Source: Verrucomicrobiota bacterium (GTDB taxonomy: Bacteria; Verrucomicrobiota; Verrucomicrobiae; Opitutales; CG1-02-43-26). Taken from it: a stretch of DNA of 5,437 nucleotides. The notes below the pieces were generated by a model. The model did not search any database. It was not told the origin of the DNA and worked only from the letters and a program-made list of their open reading frames with translations. The stretch spans positions 1 through 5,437 of the forward strand of contig JABDAI010000057.1 of assembly GCA_013289195.1 (NCBI GenBank), in the 5' to 3' direction. This document shows, piece by piece, positions 1 through 5,368 of this stretch (the first letter of the stretch is position 1; each line of letters begins with the position of its first letter). The position numbers were made by a program, and so were the translations under genes.

Positions 1-1
1 T

Positions 2-475
2 CAAGAAGGTAATGGCCATTCAGTCAGTGGAGTCGGGGATATTAATAATGATGGTATCGATGATATCCTCATTGGCAATTGTTTAAGCGAAAGTGTAATC
101 TCACGCGGCGAAAGCTCTGTACTGTTTGGAAGTAAGGAACCGTGGCCTGCGGCAATTTATGTTACAAATCTCAATGGTGCTAATGGATTTACGTTGATGA
201 ATATTGAGAATAATCATAATGGTTGTAATTTTGTAGATGGGCCTGGAGATGTGAATGGAGATGGCATCAATGATCTTTTAATTGGTGATATCAGTGTTAA
301 GCAGTTTACAGGTCAGAGCTATGTAGTGTTTGGATGTTGTGCGCAAACGCCACTACCTGTGTTAGAATTAGCATTGGGATTTGGAATAGGCGGAGGAGTG
401 TTGATATTAACTGTAGGTAGTTACTATTTGTATCAATATTCTAAACAAGCTAATTACGTTGCAATCATACAATAA
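2..475 (+). CDS. FG-GAP repeat (integrin-alpha-like) surface protein, C-terminal part, 5' truncated
   Basis: The reading frame is open from the left edge (first full codon at position 2) to a TAA at 473-475 and gives 157 residues of the C-terminus. Two FG-GAP blades are visible. Each has a calcium-loop motif of the D-x-N-x-D-G-x-x-D type (DINNDGIDD at residues 13-21 and DVNGDGIND at 83-91), followed by a hydrophobic ILIG/LLIG strand and later an 'LFG' or 'VFG' strand (residues 41-43 and 109-111). After CCAQTP a hydrophobic, Gly-rich stretch at about residues 120-142 reads as one membrane-spanning helix, followed by a short polar tail of about 15 residues. Known for the family: FG-GAP blades form calcium-binding beta-propellers used in adhesion or binding. 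Inferred: a propeller held outside a membrane by a C-terminal anchor. The ligand is unknown and the N-terminus, including any signal peptide, lies outside the window. A TTG at 194 is an internal codon, not the start. Confidence 0.85.
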   Translation, partial: QEGNGHSVSGVGDINNDGIDDILIGNCLSESVISRGESSVLFGSKEPWPAAIYVTNLNGANGFTLMNIENNHNGCNFVDGPGDVNGDGINDLLIGDISVKQFTGQSYVVFGCCAQTPLPVLELALGFGIGGGVLILTVGSYYLYQYSKQANYVAIIQ

Positions 476-553
476 TCTAGGGAATTGGGAAAATGTCGAG
501 AACGACCTACCAGATTAGGCCGAAATATATGAAATATCCTCATCTGTACTGAC

Positions 554-587
554 AATACTTAATCTGACAGTTAATACTTATCTGACA
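554..587. repeat. Tandem IS-end motif (two imperfect copies) at the 3' side of the IS481 remnant
   Basis: Two near-identical copies stand next to each other: AATACTTAATCTGACA at 554-569 and AATACTTATCTGACA at 573-587. Read on the minus strand this gives TGTCAGATAAGTATT, then TGTCAGATTAAGTATT, then a third TGTCAG ending at 551. The second copy overlaps the stop codon of the transposase remnant (578-580). The position and repeated form fit a transposon end with several transposase-binding sites. No matching inverted copy is seen on the other side of the element near 1365-1405, so that end seems to be lost or too decayed to recognise. Confidence 0.55.
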
Positions 588-1365
588 CACAGAACAGAAC
601 GCTGAAAGTTGTCGGAAAACTTTAAACTGTTTTCTTCTTCTTTTAGCGTTTTTAATTCTGTAATTCTCATCTGGTTACAAGATTCCGATAAATCTTTTTC
701 TTTATCAAGCTTTTTCGAATTTTTGAATGTTCCTATTGGCGTTTTCCCATAGCAATATTTTCCACTATGGGTTCGCTCCCTGTTATAGCTTTCTACCCAA
801 CTATCAAGATCTTCCTCCAGCTCTTCCTTTCTTGAGTAGATCTTTTTTCAGAATGCTGTACTATAGAATTCGTTTTGTATCGTTTTGTGAAAACCTTCAC
901 AAATCCCATTTGTTTGCGGTGATCTAGCTTTTGTTTTGCTATGCTCGATTCCTTCAAGATCCAGATACAACTGATATTCGTGATGCTCTCGACTTCCACA
1001 ATACTCCGTTCCTCGATCGGTGAGCACTCGGAGCAATTTTACTCCCTCTTCCTCTAGCCAAGGTAGCCTTGTTTCTTGAGTTCATTGGATGCTCTAAGTG
1101 ACCCCTATGCAGGTTTTTCAATTGCAAATGCAACCGTTGCTTTTTCTACTTCGGGTTCCACTCGATTTTTCAAAATCGGTTTTTTTCGACTAATTTCTTA
1201 TAGAGCTGCTTCACCCCTTGTTTCATAAAGCTCTTTAAAGCGATAAAAACTATCTCGTGATAACCCATGATTTTACATGCTTGTCAAACATTCCCAAGCT
1301 GTTTTGCTAGTTCAAGTATTCCAAGCTTATTTTTAATAACTTTTTTGAAATTTTATCAAAAGTCC
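578..1365 (-). pseudogene. Decayed IS481-family transposase with integrase (DDE) core
   Basis: Reading the minus strand downward and allowing for damage gives a recognisable IS481-type transposase. The N-terminal helix-turn-helix part (KNKLGILELAKQLGN, then QACKIMGY, then SRDSFYRFKELYE) lies at about 1200-1350. The core part LLRVLTDRGTEYCG, KARSPQTNGICEGFHK and NEFYSTAF lies at 848-1045, and the C-terminal part with SWVESYNRERTHSGKY and YGKTP ends at 578. Damage seen: TGA at 1284-1286, a missing base near 1260 that shifts the frame at GY/SRD, TAA at 1198-1200, TAG at 1105-1107, a large internal deletion near 1055-1065, and TGA at 848-850. The deletion joins NELKKQG directly to LPWLEEEG, so the segment expected to carry the first catalytic Asp is gone, by comparison with the family roughly 100 or more residues. 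The Asp of LTDRG and Glu of NGICE are still present. A usual Arg after CE is Gly. The start is not clear; the upper boundary is approximate. It cannot be functional. Confidence 0.85.
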
Positions 1366-1405
1366 AGTTTCGAAAGAAGTCTACTTTTAAATTTGAACAA
1401 TCGTA

Positions 1406-2227
1406 TTAAGCTCTAATAAAAGCTAATAAATCTGCATTTATTCTTTCTGCTTGTGTAGTTGGCATCCCATGAGGAAATCCTGGATAGGAAATCAGTTTTC
1501 CATTTTTTAAAAGTTTTATAGTCTTTGCACCGCTAATTGCAAATGGAACTATCTGGTCATCCTCGCCATGCATGACTAAGACAGGCACATCCACTCGTTT
1601 AAGGTCCTCTGTAAAATCTGTTTCTGAAAAAGCCTTAATACAGTCGTACTGCGCTTTTACGCCTCCTATCATTCCCTGGCGCCACCAATTATCTCTGATA
1701 CCCTGGGATATTTTTGCCCCTGCACGATTGTATCCATAAAATGGCAGAGTAAAATCTTCATAGTATTGCTGCCTTTGCGTAGCAGTATTTTTACGTATTT
1801 CATCAAATACAGACATCGGAACACCCTCAGGATTATTTTTACTTTGAACCATTATGGGTGTAACGGCGCTGATCAATACAGCTTTGGCTACACGGCCTTG
1901 ACCGTGTTTGGCAACATAACGAATGACTTCACCGCCACCTGTTGAATGACCCACATGTATTGCATTCTTTAAATCAAGTGCATGGGTGAGCTCCGCAACA
2001 TCCGCCGCATAAGTATCCATGTTATGCCCATGGGCAGTTTGAGTTGATCTCCCATGTCCTCGACGGTCATGGGCAATAACTCTAAATCCATGATTTAAAA
2101 AAAACATCATCTGTGCATCCCAATCATCGCTAGACAAAGGCCAGCCATGATGAAAAAAAATTGGTTGTCCGGTTCCCCAATCTTTGTAATAAATTTCGGT
2201 GCCATCTTTTACTGTGATCTTTCCCAT
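1406..2227 (-). CDS. Alpha/beta hydrolase, non-heme chloroperoxidase/arylesterase type
   Basis: The 273-residue protein is intact and of normal length for the family. It shows the features of the alpha/beta-hydrolase fold: an oxyanion-loop motif FFHHGWP at residues 24-30, a second-strand motif AHDRRGHGRS at 52-61, the nucleophile elbow GHSTGG with Ser95, the acid in HGEDDQIVP (Asp224, or Asp223), and the catalytic His253 in FPHGM. Trp29 and the triad spacing match the cofactor-free 'chloroperoxidase'/esterase group related to the Pseudomonas fluorescens arylesterase. Known for these enzymes: they hydrolyse esters and lactones and some form peracids, and the halogenating activity is a side effect. 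The true substrate here is not predictable. There is no signal peptide, so it is probably cytoplasmic. ATG at 2225-2227 leads directly into MGKITVKDGTEIYYKDWG, the usual family N-terminus. No good Shine-Dalgarno is seen (A-rich leader). It lies beyond the omcB terminator, so it is probably a separate transcription unit. Confidence 0.9.
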   Translation of the reverse strand: MGKITVKDGTEIYYKDWGTGQPIFFHHGWPLSSDDWDAQMMFFLNHGFRVIAHDRRGHGRSTQTAHGHNMDTYAADVAELTHALDLKNAIHVGHSTGGGEVIRYVAKHGQGRVAKAVLISAVTPIMVQSKNNPEGVPMSVFDEIRKNTATQRQQYYEDFTLPFYGYNRAGAKISQGIRDNWWRQGMIGGVKAQYDCIKAFSETDFTEDLKRVDVPVLVMHGEDDQIVPFAISGAKTIKLLKNGKLISYPGFPHGMPTTQAERINADLLAFIRA

Positions 2228-2307
2228 TTTTTTTGAAGTTTAATTTTGGTTTAATTTGTATTCTTAATAGTAGAAAGTTGTTTGAGATTTGATATACTAT
2301 AATTAAA

Positions 2308-2332
2308 GAAAGGTACCAATCTGGTACCTTTC
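2308..2332 (-). terminator. Hairpin terminator downstream of omcB
   Basis: GAAAGGTACC (2308-2317) and GGTACCTTTC (2323-2332) form a perfect 10-bp stem with a 5-base loop. On the minus strand the stem is followed by TTTAATTATAG, a moderately T-rich tail. It lies about 30 bases past the omcB stop codon, where a rho-independent terminator for the cysteine-rich locus is expected. The tail is weaker than a classical run of T. Confidence 0.75.
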
Positions 2333-2362
2333 CATTAATGTCTTATCCAAAAGATTTGTTAA

Positions 2363-3943
2363 TTAATAACAAGGTCTTTGTAAAACATGTGTAGATTCTT
2401 CTTCGTTAAGAGGATTACAGATTGTATCTGATGATACTTGGAGTTTGAAACGAGCATCTCCAGCTGCAATACCACGAACTCTTACGCAGAAACTTACAGA
2501 TTGTTGTGGAGCTAAGCAAGGAATACAATCGAACATAACTGATCTTCCATTTACTTGGAATGCAGTTGGTCCACTTGCATTGATGAATTCCATTTGCTCA
2601 GGTAACATTCCAACTACTTTTACGTTGGTATCAGCAGCTGTACCTTGGTTCGTAATTCTGATGTTATATACTGTTTCAGAACCGATGAATAATGGGTCAC
2701 ATTCATCACAGAGTTCGATACACATTGCTGGATGTCCTCTCCATTCTGTTTGGAATGAAGCACATGCAGAAACTGGGCAACGGCAATCATTTGCTTGAAC
2801 CATAGCTTGGTTACAATAGCAACCTGGGCATGTAGCGCGAAGAGCTATATTGAATGATTGAGATTCACCACAATTTAGACAAGGAATATTCCAAGTAATA
2901 ACATTGCAGTTAACATTTCCACAGCCAGCGTCTACGATATAATTTCCTTCAGCAACATAGTCAGTTACTATTACATTAGATAAAGGCATATCGCCTAAGT
3001 TACTAACTGTAATTGTATAAGGAGCAACTGGGCACTCACCACAGTGTTCAATATATTGCATTGGGCAACCTGTTTTTGTAATGCCCACTTTAGGACATAG
3101 TACACGAACACAAGCACTAGCTTCGCAAACTCTGTTATCACAAGCTTGAGTTACTCTTGCTACGTTACAGAAACATCCACAGCGAGTTGGTTGAAGAGTG
3201 ATGTTAGCAGAAGTAGATTCACCTGGTTCTAGGCAACCGACATCTAGTCTTAACTCTCTTTTACCACTAGCATGGACCATACCTTCTGGAACGATATCTG
3301 TAATGACTACGTTTTCAGCACGGAAATTACCGCAGTTTCTTACGAAGATATTGAAGGTAGCACACTCACCCATATCAGGACAATCTGGGCTTATGCAAAT
3401 TTCTTCTGGACCTTCTTTAGATATCTCTAAGATTGGTTGACCTACACAAATAATTGTGCATGCACAAGGTGTAGCTTTAGCACATAGACAGTCTTTTAAA
3501 CATCCACAGTCTTTAGCACGAAGGCAGACGCTTACTTGTACGGCTTCACCTTCATTTAAACGTGGATAAGACCATTTTAGTGTATTACCACCAACGAGTT
3601 GTGCTTGAGGATTACTTGAAATATACTCAGCATTGTCAGGAACTCTATCGGTAAATTCTACATCTATAAGGTCAGTCTTAGGATAGAATGTAGTAACTGT
3701 TTCGAAAGGACAATTAACACCGACTGAATTTGGAGATACTTTTTCCATACGGAAATCGCAGCAATCAATAACAGCACAGGGTTTACAATCAGGTCCGTTT
3801 GGAGCACATGGGCCACATGGATCCATTACGGCGCAGGGAGGTGTACAGACGGTTCGACCGCCGTAACATCCCGAAAATGCTATTAACAAGGAGGCTAATA
3901 CTAGACCCCCTGTTAAAGCACTGAATAACTTATTTTTTTTCAT
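2363..3943 (-). CDS. omcB: 60 kDa cysteine-rich outer envelope protein OmcB (Omp2)
   Basis: The 526-residue protein is close in length to the Chlamydia OmcB (about 550). The strongest match is the C-terminus: SGPT, then the core VNGRSVMFDCIPCL, then AAGDAR and SSDT...ESTHV, laid out as in OmcB. Four DUF11/Omp2-type beta-sandwich repeats are visible at about residues 66-165, 195-282, 306-395 and 422-510, marked by strands such as NVVITDIVPEG, NVIVTDYVAEG and ITNQGTAADTNV. I count about 51 cysteines (near 10%), including a cluster of seven at 146-166. Known role: in Chlamydia it is a periplasmic/outer-envelope protein cross-linked by disulfides, giving elementary bodies rigidity in place of much peptidoglycan. 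Residues 1-26 form a signal peptide ending in FSGC, which could be a lipobox (Cys26); the Phe at -3 is unusual. A Cys/Pro-rich head follows at 26-62. Start supported by a good Shine-Dalgarno. It is the last gene of the locus, 40 bases after the Cys/Pro lipoprotein gene. Confidence 0.95.
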   Translation of the reverse strand: MKKNKLFSALTGGLVLASLLIAFSGCYGGRTVCTPPCAVMDPCGPCAPNGPDCKPCAVIDCCDFRMEKVSPNSVGVNCPFETVTTFYPKTDLIDVEFTDRVPDNAEYISSNPQAQLVGGNTLKWSYPRLNEGEAVQVSVCLRAKDCGCLKDCLCAKATPCACTIICVGQPILEISKEGPEEICISPDCPDMGECATFNIFVRNCGNFRAENVVITDIVPEGMVHASGKRELRLDVGCLEPGESTSANITLQPTRCGCFCNVARVTQACDNRVCEASACVRVLCPKVGITKTGCPMQYIEHCGECPVAPYTITVSNLGDMPLSNVIVTDYVAEGNYIVDAGCGNVNCNVITWNIPCLNCGESQSFNIALRATCPGCYCNQAMVQANDCRCPVSACASFQTEWRGHPAMCIELCDECDPLFIGSETVYNIRITNQGTAADTNVKVVGMLPEQMEFINASGPTAFQVNGRSVMFDCIPCLAPQQSVSFCVRVRGIAAGDARFKLQVSSDTICNPLNEEESTHVLQRPCY

Positions 3944-3953
3944 GTCAGATTTT

Positions 3954-3959
3954 CCTCTT
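3954..3959 (-). promoter_or_regulatory. Ribosome binding site of omcB
   Basis: On the minus strand AAGAGG lies 10 bases before the ATG at 3941-3943. It is the only clear Shine-Dalgarno among the four complete minus-strand genes in the window, and it fixes the omcB start and suggests strong translation. Confidence 0.65.
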
Positions 3960-3983
3960 CGATGGTTTACAACTCAATATCAA

Positions 3984-4400
3984 TTATTCCATGGTGCAAG
4001 TCGTTCTGCATGGTGCTGGTGCACATTTTGGAGCGCAAGGCATTGGGCATGGTTTTGCACATGGAGTTGGGCATACAGGTGCACATGGTTTAGGACATGG
4101 CATTGGGCATGGTTTTGCACAAGGTGTTGGGCATGGAGCTGCACATCTTGGAGCACATACTGGTGCACATGGTTTTGGAGCGCATACTGGTGCGCATACT
4201 GGAGCGCAAACAGGTGCACAGGGTCTTGGAGCGCATACTGGTGCGCAAGGAGCAGGAGCACATATAGGTCCGCACGGTCTAGCACATGGTTTTGGGCAAG
4301 GGACAGCGCATCTTGGGGCACAACAGCCTCCACAACCGGCGAGTAATAATAGTGAACCGAGTGAGGCAGCACATACGAGTACTTTTACGATATTTTTCAT
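3984..4400 (-). CDS. Cysteine/proline-repeat lipoprotein, probable envelope component
   Basis: The 138-residue protein begins with a standard lipoprotein signal: basic MKNIVK, a hydrophobic core, and the lipobox LLAGC with Cys23 as the lipidated residue. The mature part (23-138) has 29 cysteines in 116 residues (25%) and is otherwise mostly Pro and Ala with some Lys, Arg and Val, and no aromatic residue. Motifs are CAPV, CAPKPCAPV, CPTPCAKPCPMPC. Cysteines recur every four residues: an unbroken run of 13 from Cys78 to Cys126, another from Cys27 to Cys47, with single five-residue steps between. It occupies the position next to omcB that omcA takes in Chlamydia, and may be its counterpart, but the length and regular repeat differ from the roughly 90-residue OmcA I know. 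Inferred role: an outer-membrane-anchored rod-like disulfide cross-linker. The frame is chosen over others open in the same stretch because only this one has a signal peptide, a lipobox and a cysteine pattern like its neighbours. No clear Shine-Dalgarno. Confidence 0.82.
   Translation of the reverse strand: MKNIVKVLVCAASLGSLLLLAGCGGCCAPRCAVPCPKPCARPCGPICAPAPCAPVCAPRPCAPVCAPVCAPVCAPKPCAPVCAPRCAAPCPTPCAKPCPMPCPKPCAPVCPTPCAKPCPMPCAPKCAPAPCRTTCTME
4039..4134. repeat. 60-bp-period direct repeat in the Cys/Pro lipoprotein gene
   Basis: A 36-base unit at 4039-4074 recurs at 4099-4134 with only two mismatches, a shift of exactly 60 bases (20 codons). It encodes CPTPCAKPCPMPC at residues 110-122 and 90-102. 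Shorter related 12- and 15-base units encoding CAPV and CAPxP fill most of about 4020-4320. The multiple-of-three periods keep the frame. This fits growth of the gene by duplication of short units. Confidence 0.8.
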
Positions 4401-4444
4401 TTTCTTTGGGTGTTAGGGTTAATCAATAGTGAGAAATTTTTTAA

Positions 4445-4472
4445 GTTCAATCAGTTCAAAACTGGATTAAAC
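4445..4472 (-). promoter_or_regulatory. Imperfect hairpin between the two small lipoprotein genes
   Basis: GTTCAATCAGTT (4445-4456) pairs with AACTGGATTAAAC (4460-4472) across a three-base loop, as 12 pairs with one G-U wobble on the minus-strand RNA and one bulged C. It lies 44 bases downstream of the 65-residue gene and 44 bases upstream of the 138-residue gene. It is followed on the minus strand by TTAAAAAATTTCTC rather than a clear run of T, so it may be a partial terminator, an mRNA-end stabiliser or a chance structure. It raises the possibility that the two genes are expressed at different levels. Confidence 0.35.
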
Positions 4473-4516
4473 TCTTATTAAATTGTTTTGGGTTTCTTTC
4501 GATTAGATTAATTAAG

Positions 4517-4714
4517 TCAATTTGGGGGACCACATCGTGTGGGCGAACTACAAATTCCGGGTTGAGCACATTTACAATCCTTTCCGCAAAAGCAGTTCTT
4601 GCAACCAGAACCGCAAAAACCATTTCGGCCCTCACACCCTTCTAAAAAGAAAGATAGTGAGCCTAAAAGGAAAACTAGCAGCAATATCTTTAAGTGTTTT
4701 AGTAAGTTAATCAT
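4517..4714 (-). CDS. Small cysteine-rich lipoprotein, OmcA-like
   Basis: The 65-residue product has a lipoprotein signal: MINLLKHLK, a long hydrophobic core (about residues 9-24) and a lipobox-like LEGC with Cys27 (Glu at -2 is unusual). The mature chain of 39 residues has nine cysteines (27, 34, 38, 41, 43, 47, 49, 55, 61) in CxxxCxxC, CFC and CKC spacings, with many Gly and Lys. In Chlamydia the 9 kDa OmcA is a small cysteine-rich lipoprotein encoded just before omcB and joined into the outer envelope complex by disulfides. Size, signal and location make this protein or its 138-residue neighbour the candidate for that role; sequence similarity to OmcA is not detailed enough to name it. The Cys spacing also recalls metallothionein-like metal ligands, though an exported lipoprotein argues for disulfides. 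ATG at 4712-4714 follows an A-rich leader with no Shine-Dalgarno. Confidence 0.75.
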   Translation of the reverse strand: MINLLKHLKILLLVFLLGSLSFFLEGCEGRNGFCGSGCKNCFCGKDCKCAQPGICSSPTRCGPPN

Positions 4715-4731
4715 TTTTTTTAGGTTTAGTA

Positions 4732-4749
4732 ATTAGAACACTTTCTAAT
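4732..4749. repeat. Perfect inverted repeat upstream of the 65-residue lipoprotein gene
   Basis: ATTAGAA (4732-4738) and TTCTAAT (4743-4749) are exact inverted copies with a four-base spacer. The site ends 17 bases before the ATG of the lipoprotein gene, in the 87-base gap after the htpG stop. It could be an operator or a leader hairpin. In AT-rich DNA such a short palindrome can also arise by chance. No convincing -35/-10 pair was found in this gap. Confidence 0.3.
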
Positions 4750-4801
4750 CTTATTCTTGTCAGAAAATTTTTAGAATGTCTACACCTATTTGTAAAAAAA
4801 A

Positions 4802-5368
4802 TCAACTTTCTGCAGCAATTTCCAAAATTCGATACATCCGTTCTATCATTTCCCGCGGATTTTCTAACAATCCGGCTGACATCAATGCGCTATCAAATAT
4901 TTGATTAGCAATAACTTCCGAACGTTTAACATCAGTCTTTATTAATTTAGATAAAGATTTTATTAAATTATTTCTTATATTGATTTGAAGATTAACTTTT
5001 AATTCGGGTAAATTATCTTGTTTCATAAGTCTATACATACGCCTCATATTAGCATTCATCATTTTATCAGTATGCAATATAAGTGCTGGGCCAGTAATTA
5101 AGCGGTTGCTCGCGGTAACCGACTCTACTTTTTCATTTCCTAATACTCCTTGCATCCAAGTACAAAATTCTTTGACAGAATCTGGGTCTAAGGCTTCTCC
5201 TTCCGCTTCGGAATGGGCTTCCGGAAGCTCAAGTTCCGCTTGTTCGCATGAAACAAATTTCTTTTCTTCGAATTCCCCCAAATGGCTCATTACAAAATCA
5301 TCAATAGATTCGTAGAGAAATAACACTTCAATGCCTCTGAGTTTAAAAGCTTCAAAGTAAGGACTGTT
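4802..5368 (-). CDS. htpG: Chaperone HtpG (Hsp90), C-terminal part, 5' cut at a rearrangement
   Basis: The minus strand from 5368 to the TGA at 4802-4804 encodes the last 188 residues of HtpG. It begins at NSPYFEAFKLRGIEVLFLYESIDDF, which matches the start of the HtpG C-terminal region (E. coli [25 protein letters not shown]). The C-terminal dimerisation domain follows, with ASNRLITGPALI, an alignment of Met/Arg-rich residues (MMNANMRRMYRLM) and a final helix ENPREMIERMYRILE. Known role: ATP-driven homodimeric chaperone in the cytoplasm; the ATPase N-domain and middle domain lie outside the window. On this strand the HtpG similarity stops abruptly before Asn, and an in-frame TAA is met upstream at 5405-5407. 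A TTG at 5387-5389 would give seven extra residues unlike HtpG and is not a real start. The preceding codons are found on the opposite strand (5366-5437). It lies 87 bases upstream of the cysteine-rich lipoprotein gene. Confidence 0.9.
   Translation of the reverse strand, partial: NSPYFEAFKLRGIEVLFLYESIDDFVMSHLGEFEEKKFVSCEQAELELPEAHSEAEGEALDPDSVKEFCTWMQGVLGNEKVESVTASNRLITGPALILHTDKMMNANMRRMYRLMKQDNLPELKVNLQINIRNNLIKSLSKLIKTDVKRSEVIANQIFDSALMSAGLLENPREMIERMYRILEIAAES

Noticed and set aside
727..927. Plus-strand frame of 66 codons
   Set aside because: It is antisense to the transposase remnant, has no export or domain signal and is explained by the minus-strand protein similarity.
1366..1405. 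Left inverted repeat of the IS or a terminator for the hydrolase
   Set aside because: Only 4-5-base complementary runs (for example around AAAGTAGACTT) were found, with no TGTCAG motif.
2445..2798. Plus-strand frame of 117 codons inside omcB, and another at 3198-3440
   Set aside because: Both are antisense shadows of a clearly recognised, full-length OmcB; no ribosome site and no recognisable protein.
4020..4320. CRISPR-like array
   Set aside because: The short repeats are in-frame coding units without unique spacers of constant length, and translate to a regular Cys/Pro pattern.
3980..4372. Minus-strand frame of 130 codons rich in His, Gln and Leu
   Set aside because: It is an off-frame reading of the Cys/Pro repeat and has no signal peptide; the lipobox frame fits the neighbours better.
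4715..4801. Sigma-70-type promoter for the lipoprotein genes
   Set aside because: A CTGACA hexamer is present, but no -10-like hexamer stands at an acceptable distance.
5106..5315. Plus-strand serine-rich frame of 69 codons
   Set aside because: Antisense to the HtpG C-terminal domain, with no independent support.
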